Shown here piece by piece: positions 54,194-64,000 of a DNA stretch of 64,000 nucleotides. Below the pieces are notes generated by a model. It did not search any database and had not been told where the DNA came from. It saw nothing but the letters and a program-made list of their open reading frames with translations. A program made the position numbers and the translations under genes. The stretch comes from Zea mays (Eukaryota; Streptophyta; Magnoliopsida; Poales; Poaceae). The stretch is from positions 179,587,825-179,651,824 of the forward strand of contig NC_050096.1 in assembly GCF_902167145.1 (NCBI RefSeq). Reading direction: 5' to 3'. Numbering within the stretch: position 1 is the first letter of the stretch; every line of letters starts with the position of its first letter.

Positions 54194-54982
54194 TGAGAGT
54201 ACCTAGAGGGGGGTGAATAGGTGATCCTGCAAAATTCAACACTAATCGATTCAAATGCGTGGCGGTGGAGTCTAGGTGTCTTAGATTGTTCAGAGAATGC
54301 TTGGTGTGGTGCTCCATGCGCCTAGGGGTCCCTTTTATAGCCCCAAGGCAGCTAGAAGTCATTGGAGATCCAATAGGAAGGCAATTCTTGCCTTCTGTCG
54401 GGTGGTGCACCGGACAGTCCGGTGCACCACCGGACATGAAAAATTCCTGTCAGGTGCATGATCTCCTTCCTTTTCTGGCAAAGCCGACTGTTGGGTCTTT
54501 GGTCTCGTTGGCGCACCGAACAGTCTGGTGTGACCATCCGACCGTTGGCTCGGCCACGTGTCGCCCGTTGATCGCACAGACGACCGTTGGCCGCGGGCGC
54601 CGTTTGGCTCACCGGACAGTCCGGTGCACACCGGACAGTCCGGTGAATTATAGTCGCAGCGCCTTCGCTTTTTCCCGAGAACGACGAGTTCGTCGCCGGG
54701 CCAGCCTGGGCACCGGACACTATCTGTTGCACCACAGGCTGGTGCTGTTTTGGCTGAACTCAGCCAAAAATCCTCCAATCCGATTCCAATTTTCTTGGCA
54801 ATGTTTCTAGCACTTAGGGAGATATGTTACTATCCATAAGCAATTTACTAAGTCTACAAACGTACCTTGATTCTTGAGTTTTCACTTTGCAACCACTTAG
54901 CACATATCAACTCAAACCATGTGTTGGGCATCTAATCACCAAAATATTTATAGAAATGGCCCAAGGGCACATTTCCCTTTCA
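54194..54982 (-). repeat. Element D 3' LTR, internally deleted (789 bp)
   Basis: Compared with 61360-62583, the segment matching 61414-61867 (454 bp) is missing. The junction ACACTAATCGATTCAAATG joins at a shared CG dinucleotide. Confidence 0.85.
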
Positions 54983-55789
54983 ATCTCCCCCTTTTTGGTG
55001 ATTTATGCCAACACACTAAAAAGTAACTTAAAGTGCAAGATCATTCTCAAAAGTGCAGATTTGAAGACCAAATTTTCTTACTTGAGATTTGGCATATTTG
55101 GATCACTTTTGCCACCACTTGGTTTATTTTCACAAATCAAATTCTTTTTCTTATATCTAAGTCAAACACACTTGTTTGGGCAAATAGAGATGTATTTCAA
55201 GAGTAAAACTGACCAAGTGCCAAAAACTCCCCCTTATTCCCGTAATCAAAATTCTCCCCCATAAGAGACCAAATTTTGCAATAAGAGGATTCTGGACAAA
55301 TACAAAGTTTCTACCTCTACATTTTTGAAATTCACAAGTGGTTAGCTGATCCATTTGCTTTGGCCTTAATTTTCTCCCCCTTTGGCATTAAGCACCAAAA
55401 CAGGATCACTGTTGGCCCTTTAATCCCATTGCCTCACCAAAATGTCAAATAAGAGCAAAAAGGCAATGAGAGTATAACAAAGAACTTAGGACAAGTTACA
55501 TTTTACCGAAAATGCAGTGGAAGCTCTCTCTATGTCCAAGTTCACGTTTCCCTTTCAATATTCCTTTGAGACTACTTCAAGTGCACTCAAACAAACATGT
55601 TAGTCTCAAAGGAGTCAAGTTGTAGCACATCTCCCCCTAAACATATGCATTATTTGCATAGGGACTTGTGAGGTCCGGGGATGACTTGTACAACTTGAGC
55701 ACCACATATAAGCAATTAAAGACAGTAAAGCTTAAAGTAACATGATCAAGGGCATATAACACATGTATGCTATAGACCAATCCAAGTTA
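54983..55789 (-). other. Element D untranslated region between pol and 3' LTR
   Basis: It begins with the polypurine tract next to the LTR. On the plus strand it repeats CTCCCCCT/CTCCCCCTTT words (near 55229, 55254, 55373 and 55631), as in element A. No coding region is seen. Confidence 0.6.
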
Positions 55790-58700
55790 CGCGAATCTAA
55801 GACATTTAGCTCACTACGCAACCTACAAAACATTTTCTCATCTAAAGGCTTGGTGAAGATACCGGCTAGCTGGTTCTCGGTGCTTATATGGTAAATGTCG
55901 ATATCTTCCCTTTGCTGGTGGTCTCTCAGGAAGTGATGTCATATGTCTATGTGCTTAGTCTGGCTGTGTTCAATAAGATTATCCGCCAAGCGGATTGCAC
56001 TCTCATTGTCACATAGGAGTGGGATTTTGCTCAGATTGTAGCCGAAGTCCCGGAGGGTTTGCCTCATCCAAAGTAGTTATGCGCAACACTATCCCGCGGT
56101 AATGTTCTCGGCCTCAGCGGTTGATAGGGCAACGGATGTTTGTTTCTTAGAGCTCCAAGACACCAGGGACCGTTCCTAGAAACTGGCACGTCCCTGATGT
56201 GCTTTTCCTATCAATCTTGCACCCGGCATAGTCGGAATCTGAGTATCCGATTAAGTAAAAAATAGACCCCTTTGGATACTAGATCCTGAAGCAATGCGTA
56301 GACTAAGAATTCGCTTAACGGCCACAAGGTGACACTCCTTGGGGTCGGATTGAAATCTAGCACACATGCATACACTTAGTATAATGTCCGGTCTACTAGC
56401 ACAAAGATAAAGTAATGAACCTATCATTGACCGGTATGCCTTTTGATCAACGGACTTACCTCCTTTGTTGAGGTCTAGATGTCCATCAGTTCCCATCCGT
56501 GTCTTCGCGGGTTTAGCATCCTTCATCCCAAACCTCTTGAGAAGATCTTGAGTGTCCTTCGTTTGAGAGATGAAGGTGCCTTCCTTGAGTTGCTTTACTT
56601 GAAATCCAAGGAAATAGTTCAACTCGCCCATCATCAACATCTCGAACTTTTGCATCATTACCCTACTAAACTCCTCACAAGACTTTTGATTAGTAGAACC
56701 AAATATTATGTCATCGATATATATTCAGCAAACAAAAAGATCACCATCACAAGTCTTTGTAAATAGAGTGGGATCAGCTTTCCCAACCTTGAAAGCATTA
56801 GCAATTAGAAAATCTGTAAGACATTCATACCATGCTCTTGGGGCTTGCTTTAGTCCATAGATTACCTTAGAGAGCTTATACATGTGGTCGGATACCTGTC
56901 ATCCTCAAAGCCAGGGGGTTGTTCCACGTGTACCTCCTCCTTGATTGGACCATTTAAGAAAGCGCTCTTCACGTCCATTTGGAACAACTTAAAGGAATGG
57001 TGAGCGACATAGGCTAATAAAATCCGAATTGATTCTAACCTAGCCACAGGAGCAAAAGTCTCCTCAAAGTCCAAACCTGCGACTTGGGCGTAACCTTTTG
57101 CCACAAGTCGAGCCTTGTTTCTTGTCACCACCCCGTGTTCGTCTTGCTTGTTGTGGAACACCCACTTGGTTCCCGCAACATTTTGCTTTGGACGTGGCAC
57201 CAGGCTCCAGACTTCATTTCTTTTGAAGTTGTTGATCTCTTCCTGCATGGCCAACACCCAGTCCGGATCTTGTAAGGCTTATTCTACCCTAAAAGGCTCA
57301 ATAGAAGAAACAAACGAGTAATGCTCACAGAAATTAGCTAATCGTGAGTGAGTTGTTACTCCCTTGCTGATGTCACCCAGAATCTGATCCACTGGGTGAT
57401 TTTTTTGGATCGTCGCTCGGACTTGAGTTGGAGGGCCTGTGATGCTTCTTCCTCCATAACCTGTTCTTCCTATGCTCCCCCTTGATCCTGCCCATCTTCT
57501 TGAGGTACCTGTTCATCGCCTTGAGTTGGGGGATGCACCATCGTAGAGGAAGAGGGTTGTTCTTGTTCCTGTAGTTCCTGTGGTCGCACATCTCCTATCG
57601 CCATAGTCCGCATTGCGGTCGTCGGAACCTCAACTTCATCTACATCATCAAGATCAACTTGCTCTCTTGAAGAGCCATTAGTCTCATAAAATACAATGTC
57701 GCTAGAGATTTCAACTAACCCTGATGATTTGTTGAAGACCCTATACGCCTTTGTATTTGAGTCATATCCTAGTAAAAACCCTTCTACTACCTTGGGAGCG
57801 AATTTCGAATGTCTACCTTTCTTCACCAGAATGTAGCATCTACTCCCAAATACACGGAAATAAGAAACATTGGGTTTGTTACCAGTTAGGAGTTCGTAGG
57901 AAGTCTTCTTGAGGAGACGGTGCAGATAGAGCCAGTTTATGGCATGGCAAGCTGTGTTCACAGCTTTCGACCAAAACCGCTCAGGCGTCTTGTACTCTCC
58001 AAGCATCGTTCTCGCCATGTCGATTAGCGTCCTGTTCTTCCTCTCTACCACACCGTTTTGTTGTGGTGTGTAGGGAGCGGAGAACTCGTGCTTAATGCCT
58101 TCCTCTTCAAGATACTCTTCCACTTGTAAATTCTTGAACTCAGACCCATTGTCACTTCTTATCTTCTTCACCTTTAGCTCAAACTCATTTTGAGCTCTCC
58201 TTAAGAAGCACTTTAGGATTCCTTGGGTTTCGGATTTGTCCTGCAAAAAGAATACCCAAGTGAAGCGGGAAAATCATCAACTATCACAAGACCATACTTC
58301 TCTCGATGCTGAGATAGGCAACAGGGCCGAAGAGATCCATGTGAAGGAGTTCCAGTGGTCTTGACGTTGTCATCACATTCTTGTTGTGATGAGTGCTTCC
58401 CACCTGTTTCCCTGCTTGGCATGCTGCACAATGTCTGTCTTTCTCAAAACAGACATCTGTTAGTCCTCACACATGATCTCTCTTTAGAAGTTTATGAAGG
58501 TTCTTCATCCCAACATGTGCTAGACGGTGATGCCAAAGCCATCCCATATTCGTCTTAGCGATTAAGCATGCATCTAGATCGGCATTCTCCTTTGAGAAAT
58601 CAACTAAATAGAGCTTGTCGTCTAATACACCCTTAAAAGCTAATGAACCATCACTTCTTCTAAAGACAGATACATCAATATTTGTAAATAAACAATTGTA

Positions 58701-58964
58701 GCCCTTATGACACAATGTACTTACAAACAATAAATTATACCCAAGCGACTCTACTAAAAACACATTTGATATCGAGTGCTCGGTCGTGATGGCTATCTTG
58801 CCCAATCCTTTAACCTTGCCTTGATTCCCATCTCCAAAGATGATAGTATCCTGGGAATCCCTGTTCTTGACATAGGAGGTGAACATTTTCTTCTCCCCCG
58901 TCATGTGGTTTGTGCATCCACTGTCGATAATCCAGCTTGAGCCCCCGGATGCATAAACTTGCAA
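55790..58964 (-). pseudogene. Element D pol, broken
   Basis: It opens with [20 protein letters not shown], a protease with intact Asp-Ser-Gly. Integrase pieces follow (WHHRLAHVG; SDNGSEF and VVERKNRT at 58246-57470), then RT (57257-56862 and 56658-56251) and RNase H remains down to about 55800. The frame breaks near 58440, 58260, 57460, 57280 and 56860. A TGA stands just before the RT catalytic YIDDIIFG near 56725. No single product can be made. Confidence 0.82.
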
Positions 58965-58969
58965 GGAAT

Positions 58970-61309
58970 TTAAGCTTGGGTTTTAGGTACCCAACTCTTG
59001 TTGGGTCCAACAAGGTTAGTCACAACGATTTTTGGAACCCAAATGCAAGTCTTGTCTCCCTTGCATTTGGATCCCAATTTTCTAGCAACCACTTTTGCAT
59101 TTTTGCATGAGAGTACAAAAGAATCATTACATGCATGATAAACAGTGGTAGGACTATTGCATGTTTTCCTAGGCGCATGAGACACAACATGATTACGCCT
59201 AGGCCTATTTCTACTATAAGCATAAGTAAAGCTCGATGCAAACATAGCATGTCAATTATGATAAATAGGTAAAGCAGCATGATTATAACTTTTATCATGA
59301 TGAGAAACTTTTTTGACATGGGCATAAAGATAAGCATGGTTCTTTTGATCATGTACATAATATGAACTACTAGCCATAGGAGCCTTCCATTTCCCCTTGA
59401 GATCGGAATTTTAGTTTCTACCAATGGTGTAGGCATCCCTAGCAAATTTTAGTTTCTCATAGTCATCTTTGTAAATCTTAAGTTGATCATTAAGACTTGC
59501 AACATCATTATTTAGTTTAGCAATAGTAGCAGCATGTTCATCAAAATCAACATATTTACATCTATTGCAAATGACCACATGCTCTACACATGAACTAGTT
59601 GCATTTACTTTCTCTAGCTTAGCATTCAAATCATCATTTAAATTCTTTAAGCTAGAGATAGATTCATGACAAGTAGACAACACAGAAGATAACATTTCAT
59701 TTATCTTAATTTATAGAGCAAGAGATTTTTGAACACTAATAAATTTATCATACTCCTCATACAGAATATCTTCTTGCCTTTCTAGCAATCTATCTTTTTC
59801 ATTAAGAGCTTCAATTAATTCATTTATTTTGTCTACCTTAGTTCAATCTAATCCCTTAAATAAATCAGTGTAGTCTACTTCATCATCAGATGATTCTTCA
59901 TCACTAGAAGAAGTATATTTTGGAGTGTCCCGAATACATACCTTCTTCTCCTTAGCCATAAGGCATGTATGGCGTTCGTTGGGGAAGAGCGAAGATTTGT
60001 CGAAGGCCGAGGCAGCCAGTCCTTCATCGTCGGAGTCGGATGAGGAACAGTCGGAGTCCCATTCCTTTCCAAGGTGCGCCTCGCCCTTCGCCTTCCTATA
60101 GTTCTTCTTTTTCTCCTTATTCCCATGCTTTTATTGTGCCTGGTCATTCTCATTATCGGGACATTGAGCTATAAAATGACCAGTCTTACCGCATTTGAAG
60201 CAGGAGCGTTTTCCCCTTGACTTGTTCTTGTTGGAGTACTCCTTTTGTCCTTTTAGTGCGGTCTTGAAGCGCTTGATGATGAGCGCCATCTCATCTTCAT
60301 TTAGCCCAACTGCCTCCACTTGTGCTACCTTGCTAGGTAGCGCCTCCCTGCTGCTGGTTGCTTTGAGAGCAACGGGCTGTGGCTCGTAGATGGGGAGTGG
60401 ACCGTTCAAGGTGTTGTCCACATATCTTGCCTCCTTCACCATCATGCGCCCGCTTATGAATTTTCTGAGGATTTCCTCAGGCGTCATCTTGGTGTACCTG
60501 GGGTTCTCACGAATAAGATTTACAAGATGGGGGTCAATAACTGTAAATGACCTGAGCATGAGCTGGACGACGTCATGATCCGTCCATCTTGTACTCTCGT
60601 AGCTTCAGATTTTATTGACCAGGGTCTTGAGCCTATTGTAGGTCTGTGTTGGCTCCTCTCCCCTGATCATCGCGAACCTCCCCAGCTTGCCTTCCACTAG
60701 TTCCATCTTGGTGATCATGGTGGTGTCATTACCCTCGTGAGATATTTTGAGGGTGTCCCAAATCTGCTTGGCGTTGTCCAAGCCGATGACCTTGTTATAT
60801 TCATCCCTGCATAGAGATGCTAGCAACACAGTAGTAGCTTGGGCATTTTTATGAATTTGTTCATTAATAATCACAGGGTTATCAGTACTATCAAAGTGCA
60901 TTCCATTTTCTACAATTTCCCAAATACTAGGATGGAGGGAAAATAGATGACTACGCATTTTATGGCTCCAAAATGAGTAATCCTCTCCATCGAAGTGTGG
61001 AGGTTTTCCAAGTGGAATAGAAAGTAAATGTGCATTTAAATTGTACGGGATGCGAGAATAATCAAACGAGTAATTTTGGTTAACCGTTTTCCGTTTGGAC
61101 GAGGAGTCGTCGTCGTTGTCGTCATCCCTTGGTGAAGAGGAGGAGGCATCACTGTCGCAGTAGATAATCTTCTTGATGTGTCTCTTCTTCTTCCCGTCCC
61201 TCTTCTTGTGACTCGAGCCTGAGTCAGTGGGTTTGTCGTCTCTTGGCTCGTTGAAGAGGGACTCCTTCTCCTTGTCGTTGATCACCATTCCCTTGCCCTT
61301 AGGATCCAT
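58970..61309 (-). pseudogene. Element D gag, broken
   Basis: ATG at 61309 (MDPKGKGMVIND) opens 234 codons with the UBN2-type start (PPHFDGEDYSFW). TGA at about 60605 replaces a probable Arg codon. The zinc knuckle CFKCGKTGHFIAQC lies near 60180, followed by TAA at about 60131 and other breaks. The C-terminal part (59245-58970) ends SWVPKTQA, then TAA. It is shorter than element A's gag in the coiled-coil part. Confidence 0.8.
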
Positions 61310-61345
61310 CTCTTCGGGCGGTTAGTCCCTTAGATGAAGAGTATG

Positions 61346-61357
61346 GCTCCGATACCA
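61346..61357 (-). other. Element D primer-binding site
   Basis: On the minus strand TGGTATCGGAGC differs by one base from element A's TGGTATCAGAGC and follows the LTR end after two bases. It would pair with initiator Met tRNA with one mismatch. Confidence 0.8.
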
Positions 61358-61359
61358 AT

Positions 61360-62583
61360 TGAGAGCACCTAGAGGGGGTGAATAGGTGATCCTGCAAAAT
61401 TCAACACTAATCGCACAAAAGTGGTTTATAAAATGTTAGTTAGATTAAATCAAGTTGTTGAAGAGTGAGCTCTTGAGAAGAAATCAATCACAGAGAAAAG
61501 CAACACAAGAAACACGGTGTTTTATCCTGTGGTTTGGCCAAGTAACACTTGCCTATTTCCACGTTATGGCATCCCAATGGACGAGGGTTGCACTCAACCC
61601 CTTTCATGTGATCCAGTGATCGACTTGAATACCACGATCTTTTTCTTTAGAGTTCTTTTCCCGTTTGCGAGGAATCTCCACAAGTTGGAGCCTCTCGCCC
61701 TTACAGTATTGATCACAAGAGAAGCACAAGAGTAAGGGAGGGAAAGCAACACACGCAAGACTCAATACGCAGCAAACACACACACACACACACAATCCAA
61801 GACTTGGGCACAAAAACACGGTGCATGAGTTCTCGACTCGAAAGGTGCTCAGATCTCTAACACAGCGATTCAAATGCGTGGCGGCGGAGTCTAGGTGTCT
61901 TAGATTGTTCAGAGAATGCTTGGTGTGGTGCTCCATGCGCCTAGGGATCCCTTTTATAGCCCCAAGGCAGCTAGGAGTCGTTGGAGATCCAATAGGAAGG
62001 CAATTCTTGCCTTCTATCGGGTGGTGCACCGGACATGAACAGTTCCTGTCCGGTGCATGATCTCCTTCCTTTTTTGGCGAATCCGGTTGTTGGGTCTTTG
62101 GTCTCGTTGGCGCACCAGACACTGTCCGGTGCACACCGGACAGTCCGGTGTGACCATCCGACCGTTGGCTCGGCCATGTGTCGCCCGTTGATCGGGCAGA
62201 CGACCATTGGCCACGAGTGCCATTTGGCTCACCGGATAGTCCGGTGAATTATAGCCGCGGCGCCTTCGCTTTTTCCCGAGAGCGACGAGTTCGTCGTCGG
62301 GCCAGCCTGGGCACCGGACACTGTCCGGTGCACCACAGGCTGGTGCTGTTCTGGCCGAACTCAGCCAAAACTCCTCCAATCTGATTCCAGTTTTCTTGGC
62401 AATGTTTCTAGAACTTAGGGAGATATGCTAGTATCCATAAGCAATTTACTAAGTCTAGAAACGTACCTTGATTCTTGATTTTGCACTTTGCAACCACTTA
62501 GCACATATCAACTCAAACCATGTGTTGGGCATCTAATCACCAAAATATTTATAGAAATAGCCCAAGGGCATATTTCCCTTTCA
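61360..62583 (-). repeat. Element D 5' LTR (1224 bp)
   Basis: The complete LTR, adjacent to the primer site. It includes a short CA microsatellite near 61779-61793 and CACCGGACA...TCCGGTG palindromes near 62030-62330. Confidence 0.87.
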
Positions 62584-63059
62584 TAAAGTTGTGTAGAAAA
62601 TAAACAAAATAGCACTTCCAAATCTACAATCATTGACAAAAGCTCCTTATATGTATTTATATAGGAGGTATATTTAGCTTCCACACCTTGGCAGTGTCAA
62701 TTAGTTTAGAAACATGTGCAAAGTAACTTCAAGAGAATTTATGCCAACAACTAAGCAGATGGGCACAAAATGTTTCGTTTTACACAATAGCATTAGTGGA
62801 CATGTCCATTGAATTGAATAGAACATGAGTGATGGATTATACATTTTTCAATTAGGAACTATTGAGGGGAAGATTAGAAGTTGTATGATTTTTTGAAGAT
62901 TAGGGAGAGGAAGCATCGTACAATATGTTTATTAGTATGACATACCTGTCTTTAGATAGAAGTTGTAGGCTGTAAACTTGAGTTTTGTGAGTGACTGCGA
63001 AAAAGCAGTAATGAAAAATCAAGATGTGTACTACGATTACATACAAGCAAACACCACAT

Positions 63060-63149
63060 ATTATGAAATGGTTAAGTCCACGTGGTTTGTGTTGGACGTC
63101 AACCACCAAAATCGATTTATAGGAAATGGTTAAGTCCATTTCCCTTTCA
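63060..63149 (-). mobile_element. Copia LTR-end fragment
   Basis: On the minus strand TGAAAGGGAAATGGACTTAA leads into CCACCAA/TTGGTGGTTG and CCAACACAAA-type sequence, as at the starts of the LTRs of A and D. No other LTR part or internal region is attached, so it is a truncated remnant. Confidence 0.4.
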
Positions 63150-63192
63150 ATCGTGATGATGCTCAAGAACCATTGGGGTAGAAGCTGGTTAC

Positions 63193-63268
63193 CTGCTTCC
63201 TTCCGCGGTGGTGATGGTGAACTGGCATTCGTTCATGTCTTTCTTGTAGTTGGCCATGGAAACGGTAC
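63193..63268 (-). pseudogene. Exon-like fragment, weakly cyclophilin-like
   Basis: A 76-nt segment sits between CTGCAG (acceptor side) and AG|GTAACC (donor side) on the minus strand. It reads TVSMANYKKDMNECQFTITT. T/L-S-M-A-N followed by Q-F-x-I-T-T is reminiscent of cyclophilins, but the spacing residues differ. No adjoining exon was found, so it may be another captured fragment. Confidence 0.25.
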
Positions 63269-63469
63269 CTGCAGCGTAGTTGGTGAGACATGCACAAGCG
63301 CTGATCAGTGTTTCAAGTAGCATGGCATGTTAATTCATCACCAGCTTCGACTGAATATTCTTCTGACATGCCTTACTGATGTTCTAACAAATGACAAGCC
63401 AATATTCATATCCTACTCAAAGTGTTAATACATAGATTGACTCACAACATTGCTATGGTCATAACCTTG

Positions 63470-64000
63470 TGAGTGCACCTAGAGGGGGGTGAATAGGTGA
63501 TCCTGTAAAACTTGAAACTTAATGCCACAAAACTTTGTTAGGAGTTAGCACAATAAAGCCAAGTGGCTAGAGAAGAGTTCTTGCAAGACACGATAACCAC
63601 AAGAAGATCGACACAGATAGACACAGTGGTTTATCCCGTGGTTCGGCCAAGTCCAACACTTGCCTACTCCACGTTGTGGCGTCCCAACGGATGAGGGTTG
63701 CAATCAACCCCTCTCAAGCGGTCCAAAGACACACTTGAATACCACGGTGTTTTGCTTTTTACTATATCCCGCTCGCGAGGAATCTCCACAACTTGGAGCC
63801 TCTCGCCCTTACACTTTGATGTTCACAAAGAAGCACGGAGTAAGGGAGGGATGAGAAACGCACACAAGACACAAAATCAGAGCGACAATACGCACACAAG
63901 TCACAACACGAGCTCTCAACACAACTCAAAGAGTTCTCTACTCAAATGGAGCTCTAGTTGCTATCACAAAGAATCGAATGCGCGGAATTGAAGTCTTGGT
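63470..64000 (-). mobile_element. Start of another Copia LTR (cut by window end)
   Basis: TGAGTGCACCTAGAGGGGGG and GTGAATAGGTGATCCTG match the plus-strand starts of element D's LTRs, with related sequence further in (GTGGTTCGGCCAAGTCC, GAGGAATCTCCACAA). The other LTR and internal region would lie beyond the window. Confidence 0.7.

Larger units (their letters stand above)
54194..62583 (-). mobile_element. Element D: Copia (SIRE/Maximus lineage), decayed
   Basis: An 8.39-kb element with target copies TAAAG (54189-54193 and 62584-62588), an initiator-Met-type primer site (61346-61357), polypurine tract AAAAAGGGGGAGAT at 54983, and broken gag and pol related to element A. LTRs start TGAAAGGGAAAT on its own strand and carry CACCGGACAGTCCGGTG palindromes as in A. 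The 3' LTR (plus-strand left) has lost about 454 bp. Many stops and shifts make it clearly older than A. Confidence 0.88.
62589..63469. other. Spacer between element D and the next LTR
   Basis: Mostly AT-rich with no intact gene. It contains an LTR-end-like fragment (63060-63149) and one exon-like segment (63193-63268, minus strand), listed separately. Confidence 0.5.

Overview
The window is repeat-dense plant nuclear DNA, almost certainly maize (Zea mays) or another Zea. The evidence is the nesting of long LTR retrotransposons of types that dominate maize: SIRE/Maximus-lineage Copia elements with Opie/Ji-like LTRs, and Tat-lineage Gypsy elements with Huck-like LTRs. Helitron termini, a CACTA derivative, a Mutator-like foldback and small gene fragments sit between them. 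I see no intact host gene.

Layout. 1-1275 is the 3' end of the internal region of an outer Ty3/Gypsy element. Its 3' LTR runs from 1276 to 30800 and is split into three pieces (1276-6055, 15461-16317, 30289-30800; about 6.1 kb in total) by two younger elements. Element A (6056-15455, minus strand, TSD GTTCT) is a Copia element with intact-looking gag and pol frames. Element B (16318-30283, plus strand, TSD AGCTG) is a 14-kb Tat-lineage Gypsy with broken gag and pol. The outer LTR abuts a Helitron remnant (30801-31967, minus strand) carrying two exons of a DUF212 gene. Element C (32516-46975, plus strand, TSD CTATT) is a second, 14.5-kb Tat-lineage Gypsy. Between its pol and 3' LTR lies an antisense, apparently spliced gene of the putative-gypsy-type-transposon (PF04195) family.

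From 47.0 to 54.2 kb is lower-copy DNA. It holds a CACTA-like derivative, a MITE fragment, a 664-bp Mutator-like foldback with an 11-bp TSD and a tRNA-Lys-like sequence in its loop, a 569-bp tandem duplication that starts inside that tRNA-like sequence, and a probable Helitron (about 50055-53073) with captured exons. Element D (54194-62583, minus strand, TSD TAAAG) is a decayed Copia element. The window ends in the start of another Copia LTR (63470 onward).

How parts work together. In each retrotransposon the LTRs supply promoter and polyadenylation signals, gag supplies the particle, and pol supplies protease, reverse transcriptase, RNase H and integrase. Only element A looks nearly complete. 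In B and C most premature stops are C-to-T (or G-to-A) changes at CG or CHG sites, the pattern expected from deamination of methylated cytosine in silenced DNA. The most unusual items are the antisense spliced gene in C, the tRNA-bearing foldback with its tandem duplication, and the gene-fragment Helitrons. All family names and splice sites are read by eye; no search was run.
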